A DNA stretch of 64,000 nt from Archangium gephyra (GCF_001027285.1 NZ_CP011509.1:10874501-10938500), one strand, 5' to 3'. Positions 38,052 through 49,724 are shown, counted from the first letter of the stretch. Program-made: numbers and translations. Notes: generated by a model from the sequence alone, not told the origin.

Positions 38052-40076
38052 ATGAAGGCCAAGGAAGCCCTCGCGTCCGTCGAACCGCTACAGCCCGACA
38101 CCCACCAGGAAGCAGTCCCCGCCCCCGGCACGGCCCGCGCTGACGCCGCCCAGCAGGTCCGCGTGGACGCCGCCGCCTTCCAGCGTGGCATCCCCCTGCC
38201 CTCACACTCGAACAACGGTGACGAGGCGCGCTACCCCACCCGCTTCGCCAACTACTCGAAGGGGCTGCCTCACGACAGCCTCGGGGACGTCGTCACGGCC
38301 GAGTACGACAAGCTGACGGCCGCCGTGGCGAGCGGAAACCCCGCCGATTTCGAGGCCATCACCCTGGGCGGCACGCGCAAGCTCGTCAACCCCCAGGCGG
38401 CCTATGCCTACCAGCTGGAAGGGGCCGACTCCCACGCCCTCGCCACGGCGCCCGCTCCCACCTTCGCCAGTTGCGAGGCGGCCGCGGAACTGAATGAGCT
38501 GTATTGGATGTCGCTGGTCCGGGACATCTCCTTCCAGGACTACACCGCCTCCTCCCCTCCCGCGCTCATCACGGAAGCCCTCCAGCACCTCAACCAGCTC
38601 AAGGACTTCCGCGGTCCCAAGGTGAACGGCCAGGTCACGGCGGCCACACTCTTCCGCGACTCCCTCCCCGGCAGCACCAAGGGGCCCTTCCTGTCCCAGT
38701 TCCTCCTCCAGGACGTGCCCTATGGGGTGCAGAAGCTCGTTCAGCGCAACCAGACCCGCGTCGCGGGCGACGATCACGTCTTCACCTTCTCCGCGTGGCT
38801 GAACATCCAGAACGGGCTGCCCGCCGCCCTGGCGGAGAAGCTCGACCCGACCGCGCGCTACATCCGCAACGGGCGGGATCTGGCCGAGTTCGTCCACCAC
38901 GACTTCCCCCTGCAGACCAGCCTCAACGCCGCCCTCATCATCATGGGCCAGAACGACACGGACCGGGATCCCACGTCCACGCCGCCGGCCCACGATTCCA
39001 GCAACCCGTACCGCCTGGGCAGCGGCGGGTACACGAAGCAGGAGGCCTTCGCGACCTTCGGCAACGCGGACCTGCACGACCTCATCGGCCGCGTCATGAA
39101 GCTGGCGCTCCTCGGACAGTGGTTCCAGAAGTGGCAGATGCATCGCCGCCTGCGCCCCGAGGAGTTCGCCGGACGGGTCCACAACACCAAGACGGGGGCG
39201 CGCGCCTACCCGCTTCACTCCGACCTCTCCAGCGCTCCCGTGCTCGCCCGGATCTTCGAGCGCAACAAGGCGCTCAACGGGGGCACGGGAGGCGCCTATC
39301 TGCTGCCGCAGGCCTTCCCCGAGGGCGCCCCGCTGCATCCGTCCTACGGGTCCGGTCACTCCACGTACATCGGGGCGGGCGTGACGATGCTCAAGGCGTT
39401 CTTCGAGGCGGCCCTGCCGGTGAAGAACCCGGTGCAGCCGAGCCCTGACGGCTTGTCTCTCGTGCCCTACACAGGCCCCACCCTGTCGATAGGAGATGAG
39501 CTGGACAAGCTGGCCTCCAATATCGGCATCGGGCGGCTGTTCGCGGGAGTCCACTACCGCAGTGACCACGAGCATGCGGTCCGGCTGGGAGAGCTCATCG
39601 CGCTCCGGGTCCTGCAGGATCTCGCGCGCACCTACAACGAGAGCTTCCCGGGTTTCAACGTGAAAACCTTCGGCGGCAACTCCCTCAAGATCACCACGAC
39701 CGGGCCCACCATCCCCCGCTACGTCACCGCCATCACCAGCTTCACCCTCATCGACGCGGACACCGACCAGCCCGTCTCCGCTTTCAATCCGCTGCTCAAC
39801 GGCGCCGTCCTGCGCCTGGCGAACCTGCCCCCCAACCTGAACATCCGGGCGAACGTCTTCGGGACACCCTCGGTCGGCAGCGTCCGGTTCACCTACGACG
39901 GGACGACCACCCACGACAACAGCTCGCCCTTCGCGTTGGGCGGGGACACCGCGGGCGACTACCCGCCCTTCGCGCTCACCCCCGGGACGCATGTGCTGAC
40001 GGCCACTCCCTACAACTTCGACAACGGGGCTGGCGTGGGCGGTGTCCCCCTGACCATCCGCTTCACCGTGGTCTGA
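38052..40076 (+). CDS. vanadium-dependent haloperoxidase-like protein (PAP2 superfamily)
   Basis: A 674-residue protein with the three active-site motifs of vanadate-binding haloperoxidases in order: K-x7-RP as KWQMHRRLRP (Lys360, Arg368), SGH as YGSGHSTYIGAG (Ser434-His436), and R-x5-H as GRLFAGVHYRSD (Arg495, His501). The tail YRSDHEHAVRLGE is also typical. The last 120 residues (about 550-674) look like an Ig-type beta domain. Known reaction: hydrogen peroxide oxidises bromide or chloride to a hypohalous-acid equivalent. No signal peptide is evident (MKAKEALASVEPLQP). Substrate halide cannot be inferred. Acid phosphatase relatives share these motifs, but the size and extra Lys motif favour a haloperoxidase. 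Confidence 0.88.
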   Translation: MKAKEALASVEPLQPDTHQEAVPAPGTARADAAQQVRVDAAAFQRGIPLPSHSNNGDEARYPTRFANYSKGLPHDSLGDVVTAEYDKLTAAVASGNPADFEAITLGGTRKLVNPQAAYAYQLEGADSHALATAPAPTFASCEAAAELNELYWMSLVRDISFQDYTASSPPALITEALQHLNQLKDFRGPKVNGQVTAATLFRDSLPGSTKGPFLSQFLLQDVPYGVQKLVQRNQTRVAGDDHVFTFSAWLNIQNGLPAALAEKLDPTARYIRNGRDLAEFVHHDFPLQTSLNAALIIMGQNDTDRDPTSTPPAHDSSNPYRLGSGGYTKQEAFATFGNADLHDLIGRVMKLALLGQWFQKWQMHRRLRPEEFAGRVHNTKTGARAYPLHSDLSSAPVLARIFERNKALNGGTGGAYLLPQAFPEGAPLHPSYGSGHSTYIGAGVTMLKAFFEAALPVKNPVQPSPDGLSLVPYTGPTLSIGDELDKLASNIGIGRLFAGVHYRSDHEHAVRLGELIALRVLQDLARTYNESFPGFNVKTFGGNSLKITTTGPTIPRYVTAITSFTLIDADTDQPVSAFNPLLNGAVLRLANLPPNLNIRANVFGTPSVGSVRFTYDGTTTHDNSSPFALGGDTAGDYPPFALTPGTHVLTATPYNFDNGAGVGGVPLTIRFTVV

Positions 40077-40150
40077 CGCCGCCCCATGGGGGGGGTGTTC
40101 CGCCGAGCACCCAAGGGGTGGCAGAGTCCTCCCGCCCCGAGAGGAACACC

Positions 40151-40747
40151 ATGAAGCCAGCCTCCCCCGTGCTCGTCCTCGTCCGCCATGGAGACACCGC
40201 CTGGAGCCGCAGCGGCCAGCACACCGGCCGCACGGACATCCCGCTGCTCGAGGAAGGCCGCCGCATGGCCACGCAGCTGCGCGAGCCGCTGCGCGCCTGG
40301 AGCTTCGCCTCGGTGTGGACCAGCCCCCTGAGCCGCGCCAGCGAGACGTGCGCGCTCGCCGGCTACGGGGACGTGGCGCAGCTGCACTCGGACCTGATGG
40401 AGTGGGACTACGGCACCTTCGAGGGCAAGACCAAGGCGGAGATCCGCGCCACCAGCCCGAACTGGATGCTGTGGACGGATGGAGTGCCCTGCGGCGAGTC
40501 CGCGCGGGACGTGGGTGCTCGCGCGGACCGCGTCATCGCCGAGGCCCGCTCCGTGGACGGCAACGTGCTCCTCTTCGCCCATGGCCACCTGCTGCGCGTG
40601 CTCGCCGCGCGCTGGCTGGGGCTCCCTCCCACCGAGGGCCGCCTCTTCACGCTGAACACCGCCTCCATCAGCGTGCTCGGCCTGGACAGCGATGGGGACC
40701 AGCAGGTCCTCCAGCTCTGGAACGACACCACCCACCTGCGCGGCTGA
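40151..40747 (+). CDS. histidine phosphatase (phosphoglycerate mutase-like)
   Basis: A 198-residue enzyme of the histidine phosphatase superfamily. The catalytic site is LVLVRHGDTAWSRSGQHTGR (RHG plus the T-G-R loop). The second part has WTSPLSRASETCALAG, the acid in LMEWDYGTFEGKTKAEI, and the second histidine in LLFAHGHLLRVLAARWLG. Bacterial relatives remove phosphate from small metabolites or act as alpha-ribazole phosphatases. ATG 40151 is chosen; an upstream start at 40118 has no ribosome site. It is followed 24 bases later by a P450 gene. Confidence 0.92.
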   Translation: MKPASPVLVLVRHGDTAWSRSGQHTGRTDIPLLEEGRRMATQLREPLRAWSFASVWTSPLSRASETCALAGYGDVAQLHSDLMEWDYGTFEGKTKAEIRATSPNWMLWTDGVPCGESARDVGARADRVIAEARSVDGNVLLFAHGHLLRVLAARWLGLPPTEGRLFTLNTASISVLGLDSDGDQQVLQLWNDTTHLRG

Positions 40748-40771
40748 CCGCCGGCACTCCGAGCCACCCCC

Positions 40772-41965
40772 ATGACCCGACCCAACATCTACTCACCTGA
40801 AATCTGGAACGACCCACACCCCTTCTATGCGGCACTGCGGCGTGAAGCGCCCGTCAGCCAGGTGGAGCCGGGAGGCATGTGGGCGGTGACCCGCTACGAG
40901 GACGTGCTCTACGTCCTCAAGAATCCGCAGCTCTTCTCGTCCGAGGGCTTCCGCCCCGCGGTGCAGCCGGCCTGGCTCCAGCAGCGCAACCCGGTGGCCG
41001 ACTCCATCCTGATGATGGACCCGCCGACGCACACCCGCTTGCGCGCGCTCATCACCCGGACGTTCTCGGCTTCGGGCGTGGCCCGCCTGGAGCCCTACAT
41101 CCGTCAGTCGGCCGGGGAGATCGTCGACGGCATGCTGGCGCGCCGCAAGGTGGACTTCATGGCGGAGATGGCCCTGGTGCTGCCCTCGCGCGCCATGAGC
41201 GCCCTGCTGGGGTTGGATCCCTCGTTGGCGCCGCGCTTCAAGACCTGGGCGGATGCGGTGACGGGCGTGGGCATCATTCCCGCGGACGACCTGAAGCGGC
41301 GGGCCGAGCTGACCGGCTACCTGGACGAGCTCACGCATCACCTGACGGGCGTCCTGGAGCTGCGCCAGCGCGAGCCCGGCAACGACGTGGTGACGGATCT
41401 GCTGCAGGCCCGCGCGCAGGGCGGCTCCATGTCGGATGACGAGCTGCTGGGCTACTGCGTCCTGCTGCTCGTCGCGGGGCTGGAGACGACGTATGACCTG
41501 CTGGGCATGAGCGCGCTGACGCTGGCGGACAACCCGGACCTCTGGGCGCGGCTGAAGAAGGACCGGGCGCTCGTCCCCAAGTTCGTCGAGGAGGTGCTGC
41601 GCTTCCACGCCCCCTCGCAGTCCACCATCCGCACCACCACCCAGGAGACGGAGCTGGGCGGAGTGCGGCTGCCCAAGGGCGCGACGTTGCTGGTGCAGTT
41701 CGTCTCGGCCAACCGCGACGAGTCCGTCTTCCCCAACGCCCACCGCTTCGAGCTGGAGCGCACGGGCTCGCCGCACCTCACCTTCGGCCAGGGCATCCAC
41801 TTCTGCGTGGGTGCGCCCCTGGCGCGCATGGAGGCGCGTCTGGCCCTGGAGGCGCTGCTCGAGAAGTGTGAGCGGCTGGTGCGCGAGCCCGGGCCAGTGA
41901 CGTGGAACGTGGCCATCACCACCCGCGGGCCCGCGGTGCTGCCGCTCGAGCTGCTCCCCGCCTGA
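40772..41965 (+). CDS. cytochrome P450 monooxygenase
   Basis: A 397-residue bacterial class I P450. I-helix oxygen-binding segment is LLLVAGLETTYDL (residues 235-240 AGLETT), the K-helix ExxR is EEVLR (273-277), and the heme loop is FGQGIHFCVGAPLAR with the thiolate Cys345. There is no N-terminal membrane anchor, so it is soluble and needs ferredoxin and ferredoxin reductase from elsewhere. Residues MMDPPTHTRLRALITRTFSA are the usual C-helix motif. The substrate is unknown; the family often oxidises secondary metabolites or fatty acids. Convergent with the S8 protease, 27 bases between stops. Confidence 0.95.
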   Translation: MTRPNIYSPEIWNDPHPFYAALRREAPVSQVEPGGMWAVTRYEDVLYVLKNPQLFSSEGFRPAVQPAWLQQRNPVADSILMMDPPTHTRLRALITRTFSASGVARLEPYIRQSAGEIVDGMLARRKVDFMAEMALVLPSRAMSALLGLDPSLAPRFKTWADAVTGVGIIPADDLKRRAELTGYLDELTHHLTGVLELRQREPGNDVVTDLLQARAQGGSMSDDELLGYCVLLLVAGLETTYDLLGMSALTLADNPDLWARLKKDRALVPKFVEEVLRFHAPSQSTIRTTTQETELGGVRLPKGATLLVQFVSANRDESVFPNAHRFELERTGSPHLTFGQGIHFCVGAPLARMEARLALEALLEKCERLVREPGPVTWNVAITTRGPAVLPLELLPA

Positions 41966-41992
41966 GCCGCGGCGCCGGGCACGGGCCTCGCC

Positions 41993-44485
41993 TCAGAGGC
42001 CCAGGCTCACCGTGAACGTGTAGATGGCGCTGTTGGCGCAGTTTCCAGCGGTGTCGCAGGCGCTGATGCTCCAGGTGTGGGGCCCATCCGCCAGGTCCAC
42101 GGTCGGGGTGTGCCGCGGGGAGTACTCCGTGAACGTGTACGCCCCCGAGTCGATGCTCACGCGATAGCTCACCCCGTACACATCACTCGAGGCGGACCAC
42201 TCGAGCAGGGGCCGCCACGAGCCGACCACCGCCCCATGCGCCGGGCTCACGGGCGTGGGCTGCGTGGGAGCCACGGTGTCCACGGTGAACCAGGCGGTGG
42301 AGGACGTGGTGCAGTTCTGGTGCGTGTCACACGCCACCACCCGCCAGGAATGGTTTCCCTCGGCCAGATCCGTGGGCCAGTCGTACCCGCCCACGGTGCC
42401 CACGGAGCCGATGTTCCGTCCGTCCATGACGACCTGATAACCGGAGATGCCATTGGCATCCGAGGCGTGCCCCCAGCGCAGCGCCGGGCGGGCCGTCCGC
42501 ACGTACTCGTAGGACATGGGCAGGGCGGGAGCGGCCGCGGTGGGGTACACGCTGTCCATCACGAAGTAGTACTCGTGGGTGGAGTTGCGCCAGTTGCCAT
42601 AGGCATCCACCGCGCGCACATACCAGCGGTGGGTGCCATCACTCACATTGGAGAGGTAATACGAGGTGCCGCTCGTGCGGCCGACGAACTGACCATCCAG
42701 GAACACGTCGTAGTTCACGTAGAAGTCGGGGGCCGCCTGCCAGCTCAAGGACGCACTGCGCCCCCGGAGGCGGGCGTAGTGGGCCGGGCTCGTCACGTTG
42801 AAGACGGGCGGCGGCACCTGCTCCCCGAAGGAGAGCGCGCAGTCGGCCGCGATCTTCGCGTTGATGACGCCGGGGTAGCGCATGAGCCCGTTGAGCGGGG
42901 GCGCGACCGTGTAGCCGAAGCACGACTTGTACACATAGGGCGTGGCCTGGGGGCGCAAGCTCTTGATGAGCCCCGCCACGCCGCTGACGAGCGGAGCCGC
43001 GGCGGAGGTCCCATTGAAGGGGGCGAACTGATTGCCCGGGTAGAGCGAGACGAGCTCGGTGCCGGTGCCCCCATAGGAGTCATTGCCAAAGGCCGCCGAG
43101 TCCACGGACGTGGCACCGTAGTTGGAGGCGTACACGGTGCCATCCGCCGCCGTGAGGAAGTAGGAGCGATTGAAGCGGTCATCCGCGGCGGCCACCGTCC
43201 ACATGTTGTAGAGGTCCATGCCCGCCGGCGCGACCTGGCAGGTGCTGTTGCCACAGTCCAGGTTGAGGTTGTCGTTGCCCGCCGACGTGACGAACAGGAT
43301 GTCGCGCTCACCCGCACGGCGGATGGCCGCGTAGAGCGGATCGTTGTCGTTGTTCTGGAAGGTGCGGCGCTGCCCGCCCGAGTAGTTGATGATGTGGGCG
43401 CCATTGCGCGTGGCGTAGTCGATGGCGTTGAGGACCTGGTAGTAGCCGAAGGAGCGCTCGGGGTCCGGTGCGTAGGAGACGTTCAGGGCGAGGATGCGGG
43501 AGGCCCAGTTCACCCCCGACATGCCGTAGCCGTTGCCCGCGCGGCCAGCGATGAGACCCGCCACCGCGGTGCCGTGGGTGCGCGCCGTCTCGGGGGGCAG
43601 GCAGCGCACGTCGGGCCCGCTGTTCGAGAAGGAGCAGGCGCCCACGAACTCGGGGCCGTCCGCGTGCGCGAGATCAATCTGCGAGTCCACCACCGCGACG
43701 GTCGAATAGTAGAACTGCCCGCGGCCATGGGCGGCCAGCGTCACGTCCCAGGCCTCGTCGGCATCGATGTCGTAGTCATACGGGCTGCCGGTGATGCCCG
43801 TGCGCTGCCCCACGTTGTAGAGGTACCACTGGTTCTGCGGCCACCAGTTCCCCGTGGAGAGGAACGGATCATTCCAGACGACGTGGGCCTCCATCGGGCT
43901 GTCCGGGACATAGATGACGTCCTGCGGGAGTCCCTGGAGCAACCGGCGCACCTGGCCCGGAGGAAGCTCCTCGGACAGCTCGAAGAAATACCAGCCGTGG
44001 AAGAGCTCCTGCGTGCCGCGCGCACTCAACAGCCGCGCCACCTGGGGATGGAGCCGCTCCAGGTCTCCCTCCGGCAGGCGGATGAGGGCGCGGCGCGAGG
44101 GCCGCTCGCCGGGCTCCGGACGGGCCTCCCGCGCGGGCCTGGGACGCTCCTGCACTTCGCCCTGGAAGGGCTCCACGCGAGGGAAGGCCACGGGAGCCTC
44201 CGGACCCGTGGCGGCGGCACGGGGCAGCACCGGGCCCAGCACGTGAGCGGGCACCTTGGGCACGGCGCGCACCCAGTCCGCACTGGAGGCGCCGGGCACA
44301 TGCTGGATCTGGTCCGCCGGCAGTTGCTGCGCATGCGCGGCCCAACCGGTGAGACCCGCCACTACCCCCGTCAGCAGCTTCAGGGGGGGCATCCAAGACA
44401 GAGCGTTTCTTCGCGTTGCGCGCACGGGGGTCTCCAGGAGCTGGCGTTGCCAGGGATGCTGCGGCCATTCTCCATGTTTTTTCAA
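41993..44485 (-). CDS. subtilisin-like (S8) secreted protease with C-terminal Ig-like repeats
   Basis: An 830-residue secreted protease. Catalytic Asp267 lies in VAVVDSQIDLAH, His304 in ARTHGTAVAGLIAG, and Ser494 in NGTSAAAPLVSGVAG; the oxyanion Asn is in VTSAGNDNL. An N-terminal pro-region (about 55-210) precedes the domain. The last 290 residues contain about three Ig/fibronectin-like repeats (RSASLSWQAAPDFYVNYDVF, RPALRWGHASDANGISGYQV, WRPLLEWSASSDVYGVSYRV). The start is uncertain: ATG 44485 gives a 50-residue leader; ATG 44392 gives a compact signal peptide MPPLKLLTGVVAGLTGWAAH ending in AQQ. Myxobacteria use such enzymes to lyse prey, but the role here is inferred. Confidence 0.92.
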   Translation of the reverse strand: MKKHGEWPQHPWQRQLLETPVRATRRNALSWMPPLKLLTGVVAGLTGWAAHAQQLPADQIQHVPGASSADWVRAVPKVPAHVLGPVLPRAAATGPEAPVAFPRVEPFQGEVQERPRPAREARPEPGERPSRRALIRLPEGDLERLHPQVARLLSARGTQELFHGWYFFELSEELPPGQVRRLLQGLPQDVIYVPDSPMEAHVVWNDPFLSTGNWWPQNQWYLYNVGQRTGITGSPYDYDIDADEAWDVTLAAHGRGQFYYSTVAVVDSQIDLAHADGPEFVGACSFSNSGPDVRCLPPETARTHGTAVAGLIAGRAGNGYGMSGVNWASRILALNVSYAPDPERSFGYYQVLNAIDYATRNGAHIINYSGGQRRTFQNNDNDPLYAAIRRAGERDILFVTSAGNDNLNLDCGNSTCQVAPAGMDLYNMWTVAAADDRFNRSYFLTAADGTVYASNYGATSVDSAAFGNDSYGGTGTELVSLYPGNQFAPFNGTSAAAPLVSGVAGLIKSLRPQATPYVYKSCFGYTVAPPLNGLMRYPGVINAKIAADCALSFGEQVPPPVFNVTSPAHYARLRGRSASLSWQAAPDFYVNYDVFLDGQFVGRTSGTSYYLSNVSDGTHRWYVRAVDAYGNWRNSTHEYYFVMDSVYPTAAAPALPMSYEYVRTARPALRWGHASDANGISGYQVVMDGRNIGSVGTVGGYDWPTDLAEGNHSWRVVACDTHQNCTTSSTAWFTVDTVAPTQPTPVSPAHGAVVGSWRPLLEWSASSDVYGVSYRVSIDSGAYTFTEYSPRHTPTVDLADGPHTWSISACDTAGNCANSAIYTFTVSLGL

Positions 44486-44539
44486 GAATTCCCGTATTCA
44501 CGATTGTCCGGACTTCGCGCACTCGCGGGATTTTGACTT

Positions 44540-44554
44540 TGATTCTCAGTTTCG
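44540..44554. promoter_or_regulatory. weak Fur-box-like site upstream of the imelysin operon
   Basis: tgattctcagtttcg agrees with 9 of 14 defined positions of the 7-1-7 Fur consensus tgataatnattatca, by my count. It lies 50 bases upstream of the first imelysin start, in an AT-rich patch with a ttgact segment at 44533. Imelysin-type genes are often iron-regulated, so the location is sensible. The match alone is weak. Confidence 0.3.
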
Positions 44555-44603
44555 CTAACGAGCCAGCCCAATTCGACGGAAGCAGGCGAAAGGGCCACAC
44601 GAC

Positions 44604-45746
<1,143 letters not shown>

Positions 45747-45755
45747 GAACGAATC

Positions 45756-47122
<1,367 letters not shown>

Positions 47123-47126
<4 letters not shown>

Positions 47127-48199
47127 GCCCCATCCTGCGCCGTCTGATTGCCCCCACCCTCATGCTGTCGCTCGCCGTGGCGAGCTGCGGCGATTCCCAG
47201 GGCACGGCCCTGCGCTCGGCCTTCCTGAAGGAGCTGGCCGGGGACGTGGCCCTCCCGGCGTACCGGGACTTCGACACGCGCACCGAGGCGCTGGCCGGAG
47301 CGCTCGCGGCGCTGGAGGCCACGCCCACGGAGACCACGCTCACGCAGGCGCGGTCCGCCTGGAGGGAGGCACGTGCGGCGTGGCTGCGGCAGGAGGCCTT
47401 CCGCTTCGGTCCGGCGGAGGAGCAGCACACCTCGGCCGCGGTGAACCAGGTGCCGTCCACCACGGGCATCGACAGCCTGCTCGCGGGGGACGTGGAGCTC
47501 ACGGAGACCTTCGTCGCGGAGCAGGGAGCGAACCGCAAGGGACTGCTCGCCATCGAGTACCTGCTCTTCGACGCGGCGGCCACGGAGGAAGGGAGCGCGG
47601 GCGCGCGGCGCCGGGCCTACCTGAAGGCGCTCGGGGCACTGCTGCACAAGGACGCCACGGCGGTGAGCACCGTGTGGGAGCCCGAGCAGGGCAACTACGT
47701 CGCGCAGCTCTCCAACGCGGGGAACGAGGGAAGCCCCTACACCACGCAGAAGGAGGCGGTGGACACGGTGGTCAACCGGCTCATCGCGAGCGTGGAGGTG
47801 GCGGAGCAGAAGCTGTCCAAGCCGCTTGGCTTCGAGACGGGAGGCACGGTGCGTCCCGAGCTGGAGGAGGCGCGGCGCAGCGACAACTCGCTGGCGGACC
47901 TGGGGAACGCGGTGCTCGGCATGGAGCGCGTCTGGCTGGGGGCGAACGGGAACGGCGGGCTGTCAAAGGTGGTGGCCGCGAGCAACAAGCAGGTGGACGC
48001 GACGGTGCGCGGGGACCTGGCGGCGGTGCGCTCGGCGCTGGAGGCCATTCCGCCCCCGCTGCGCACGGCGCTGACCAACGACCGTGAGTCGGTGGAGAGT
48101 GCGCGAGCGGCCCTGTCGACCCTGCGGACCACACTGGCCTCGGAGGTCGTGTCCAACCTGGGCGTGACGCTCAAGTTCAACGACAACGATGGCGACTGA
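47123..48199 (+). CDS. imelysin-family lipoprotein, second copy, with altered metal motif
   Basis: A 358-residue lipoprotein. The GTG start at 47123 overlaps the DHOR stop (GTGA). Signal: (V/M)SPILRRLIAPTLMLSLAV followed by ASC. The fold signatures match the first copy (SAWREARAAWLRQEAFRFG, LGNAVLGMERVWLG), but where the first copy has GYHAIEFLLWG this one has GLLAIEYLLFDAA. The His of GxHxxE is therefore missing while the Glu is kept. The pair probably form a complex in which one member binds metal and the other does not. Imelysin pairs flanking a DHOR gene are known from other bacteria. Confidence 0.9.
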
Positions 48200-49613
48200 G
48201 CCCAGTCCTCTCACGCCAGTCACTCCCCTCGCCCTCCGGGAGAGGGGCGGGGGTGAGGGTGTCACGGGCCCCGGGTTCCCCCTGCGAACCCTCCACGAGC
48301 GGCTCACGGCCTCCGCTTTCGCCCCCGTGGACCCGGCCTCGCTGGTGGCGTACCGGGTCGTCTTCGGGCTGCTGATGGGGGTCGCCGTCGCGCGCTTCTT
48401 CGCGTACGGATGGATCCACGAGCACTACCTGGCGCCCAGGGTGCTGTTCCCGTACGCGGGGCTGGAGTGGATCCGACCGTGGCCGGGCGTGGGCATGTAC
48501 GTCCACTTCGCGCTGATGGGGCTGGGAGCGCTGGGCATCACCCTGGGAATCGCATACCGGGCGAGCGCGCTCACGTTCGTGCTCACCTTCACGTACGCGC
48601 ACCTCATCGACAAGACGTACTACCTCAACCACTACTACTTCATCTCGCTGGCCGGGGTGCTGATGGCAGCGCTCCCGTTGGACATGAAGGGGCGGAGCCA
48701 CGTGCCCGCGTGGTGGCTGTGGCTGCTGCGAGCGCAGGTGGGGCTCGTGTACTTCTTCGGCGGGGTGGCGAAGCTGAAGAGCGACTGGCTCGTCCACGCA
48801 CAGCCGATGAAAATCTGGCTCGCGGCGAGCACGGACCTGCCGGTGCTCGGCCGGCTCTTCGAGCAACCCTGGGCGCCGCACGCCTTCAGCGTTGCTGGAG
48901 CGGTGTTCGACCTATGCGTGGTGCCCGCGCTGCTGTGGAAGCGGACGCGGTGGCTCGCCTACGCGGCCGTGGTGGGCTTCCACATCATCACGCGGATGCT
49001 CTTCCCCATTGGCATGTTTCCATGGCTGATGATGGCGGGGGCTCTGCTCTTCTTCCCACCGGACTGGCCCCGGCGGCTCGCGAGCTGGTTGCGACGCGCG
49101 CCGGTGAAGGACTCCGCACCTGAGCCATCCCCCGTCTCGCCCTCGAGCCGCTCCTGGCTCGGACCCGTGTTGGCGGTGGCCTTCCTCGGGGTGCAGCTCT
49201 TCCTGCCACTGCGGCACCTGCTCTACCCGGGTGACGTGATGTGGACGGAGGAGGGCTTCCGCTTCTCGTGGAACGTGATGCTGATGGAGAAGAACGGGGT
49301 GGCCGAGTTCCACGTGAGCGAGCCCGCCACGGGGAAGCGCTGGGTGGTGTCCCCGGGCCAGCACCTCTCGCCCTACCAGGTGAAGATGATGGCCACGCAG
49401 CCGGACATGCTGCTGACGTTCGCGCACTACCTCGCGCGCCACTTCGCCGAGCAGGGGCACCCGGGCGTCGAGGTGCGCGTGGACGCCTTCGCGAGCCTCA
49501 ATGGCCGGCCCCGCCAGCGGCTCGTGGACCCGAGCGTGAACCTGGCCGCGGTGGGACCGTGGGACAGCGTGCACGGATGGGTGCTGCCCTTCCGCGAGGT
49601 GGCGCCTCCCTGA
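48189..49613 (+). CDS. vitamin-K-dependent gamma-carboxylase-like (HTTM) membrane protein
   Basis: A 474-residue integral membrane protein. Helices lie in the first 300 residues (VVFGLLMGVAVARFFAYGWI, MYVHFALMGLGALGITLGIA, YYFISLAGVLMAALPL). KTYYLNHYYFISL (His148) and VYFFGGVAKLKSDWL (Lys195) align by eye with the His160 and Lys218 regions of human gamma-glutamyl carboxylase (NNHSYL and GVKKLDADW, recalled from memory). The extracytoplasmic C-terminal part (about 315-474) contains RFSWNVMLMEKNGVAEFHV, the family's HTTM-adjacent beta domain. The start (ATG 48189) overlaps the imelysin by 11 bases, and codons 13-24 come from a REP-like repeat. Gla formation in bacteria is unproven; the homologue in Leptospira is thought to retain only part of the reaction. 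Confidence 0.88.
   Translation: MATEPSPLTPVTPLALRERGGGEGVTGPGFPLRTLHERLTASAFAPVDPASLVAYRVVFGLLMGVAVARFFAYGWIHEHYLAPRVLFPYAGLEWIRPWPGVGMYVHFALMGLGALGITLGIAYRASALTFVLTFTYAHLIDKTYYLNHYYFISLAGVLMAALPLDMKGRSHVPAWWLWLLRAQVGLVYFFGGVAKLKSDWLVHAQPMKIWLAASTDLPVLGRLFEQPWAPHAFSVAGAVFDLCVVPALLWKRTRWLAYAAVVGFHIITRMLFPIGMFPWLMMAGALLFFPPDWPRRLASWLRRAPVKDSAPEPSPVSPSSRSWLGPVLAVAFLGVQLFLPLRHLLYPGDVMWTEEGFRFSWNVMLMEKNGVAEFHVSEPATGKRWVVSPGQHLSPYQVKMMATQPDMLLTFAHYLARHFAEQGHPGVEVRVDAFASLNGRPRQRLVDPSVNLAAVGPWDSVHGWVLPFREVAPP
48225..48260. repeat. REP-like palindrome copy within the 5' end of the carboxylase-like gene
   Basis: cccctcgccctccgggagag is followed by a gggcgggggtgagggt-type tail, the same orientation as the array at 30061. 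It lies 26 bases after the imelysin stop and 36 bases into the carboxylase-like gene. If translation starts at ATG 48189, the only good start, the repeat is translated as PLALRERGGGEG. Confidence 0.92.
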
Positions 49614-49647
49614 AGCGCCAGCACGGAGCCAACCCGAGCCCCTCGGA

Positions 49648-49688
49648 ACCCTCACCCCGACCCTCTCCCGGAGGGCGAGGGAGAGGGT
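49648..49688. repeat. REP-like palindrome copy between the carboxylase-like gene and trpG
   Basis: accctcaccccgaccctctc then ccggagggcgagggagagggt, the opposite orientation to the 48225 copy. Its outer part pairs further (accctc with gagggt), making an extended palindrome. It lies 34 bases after the stop of the carboxylase-like gene and 36 bases from the trpG stop, between convergent genes, so it could act on either transcript. Confidence 0.9.
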
Positions 49689-49724
49689 GCGTGGATCTAT
49701 CCGCGTTCTACGGTGGGCTTTCGA

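Noticed and set aside
38052-41965. Secondary-metabolite gene cluster built on haloperoxidase, phosphatase and P450
   Set aside because: There is no PKS, NRPS, terpene cyclase or regulator within the block, and the three genes are not clearly co-transcribed, so a biosynthetic cluster is not supported.
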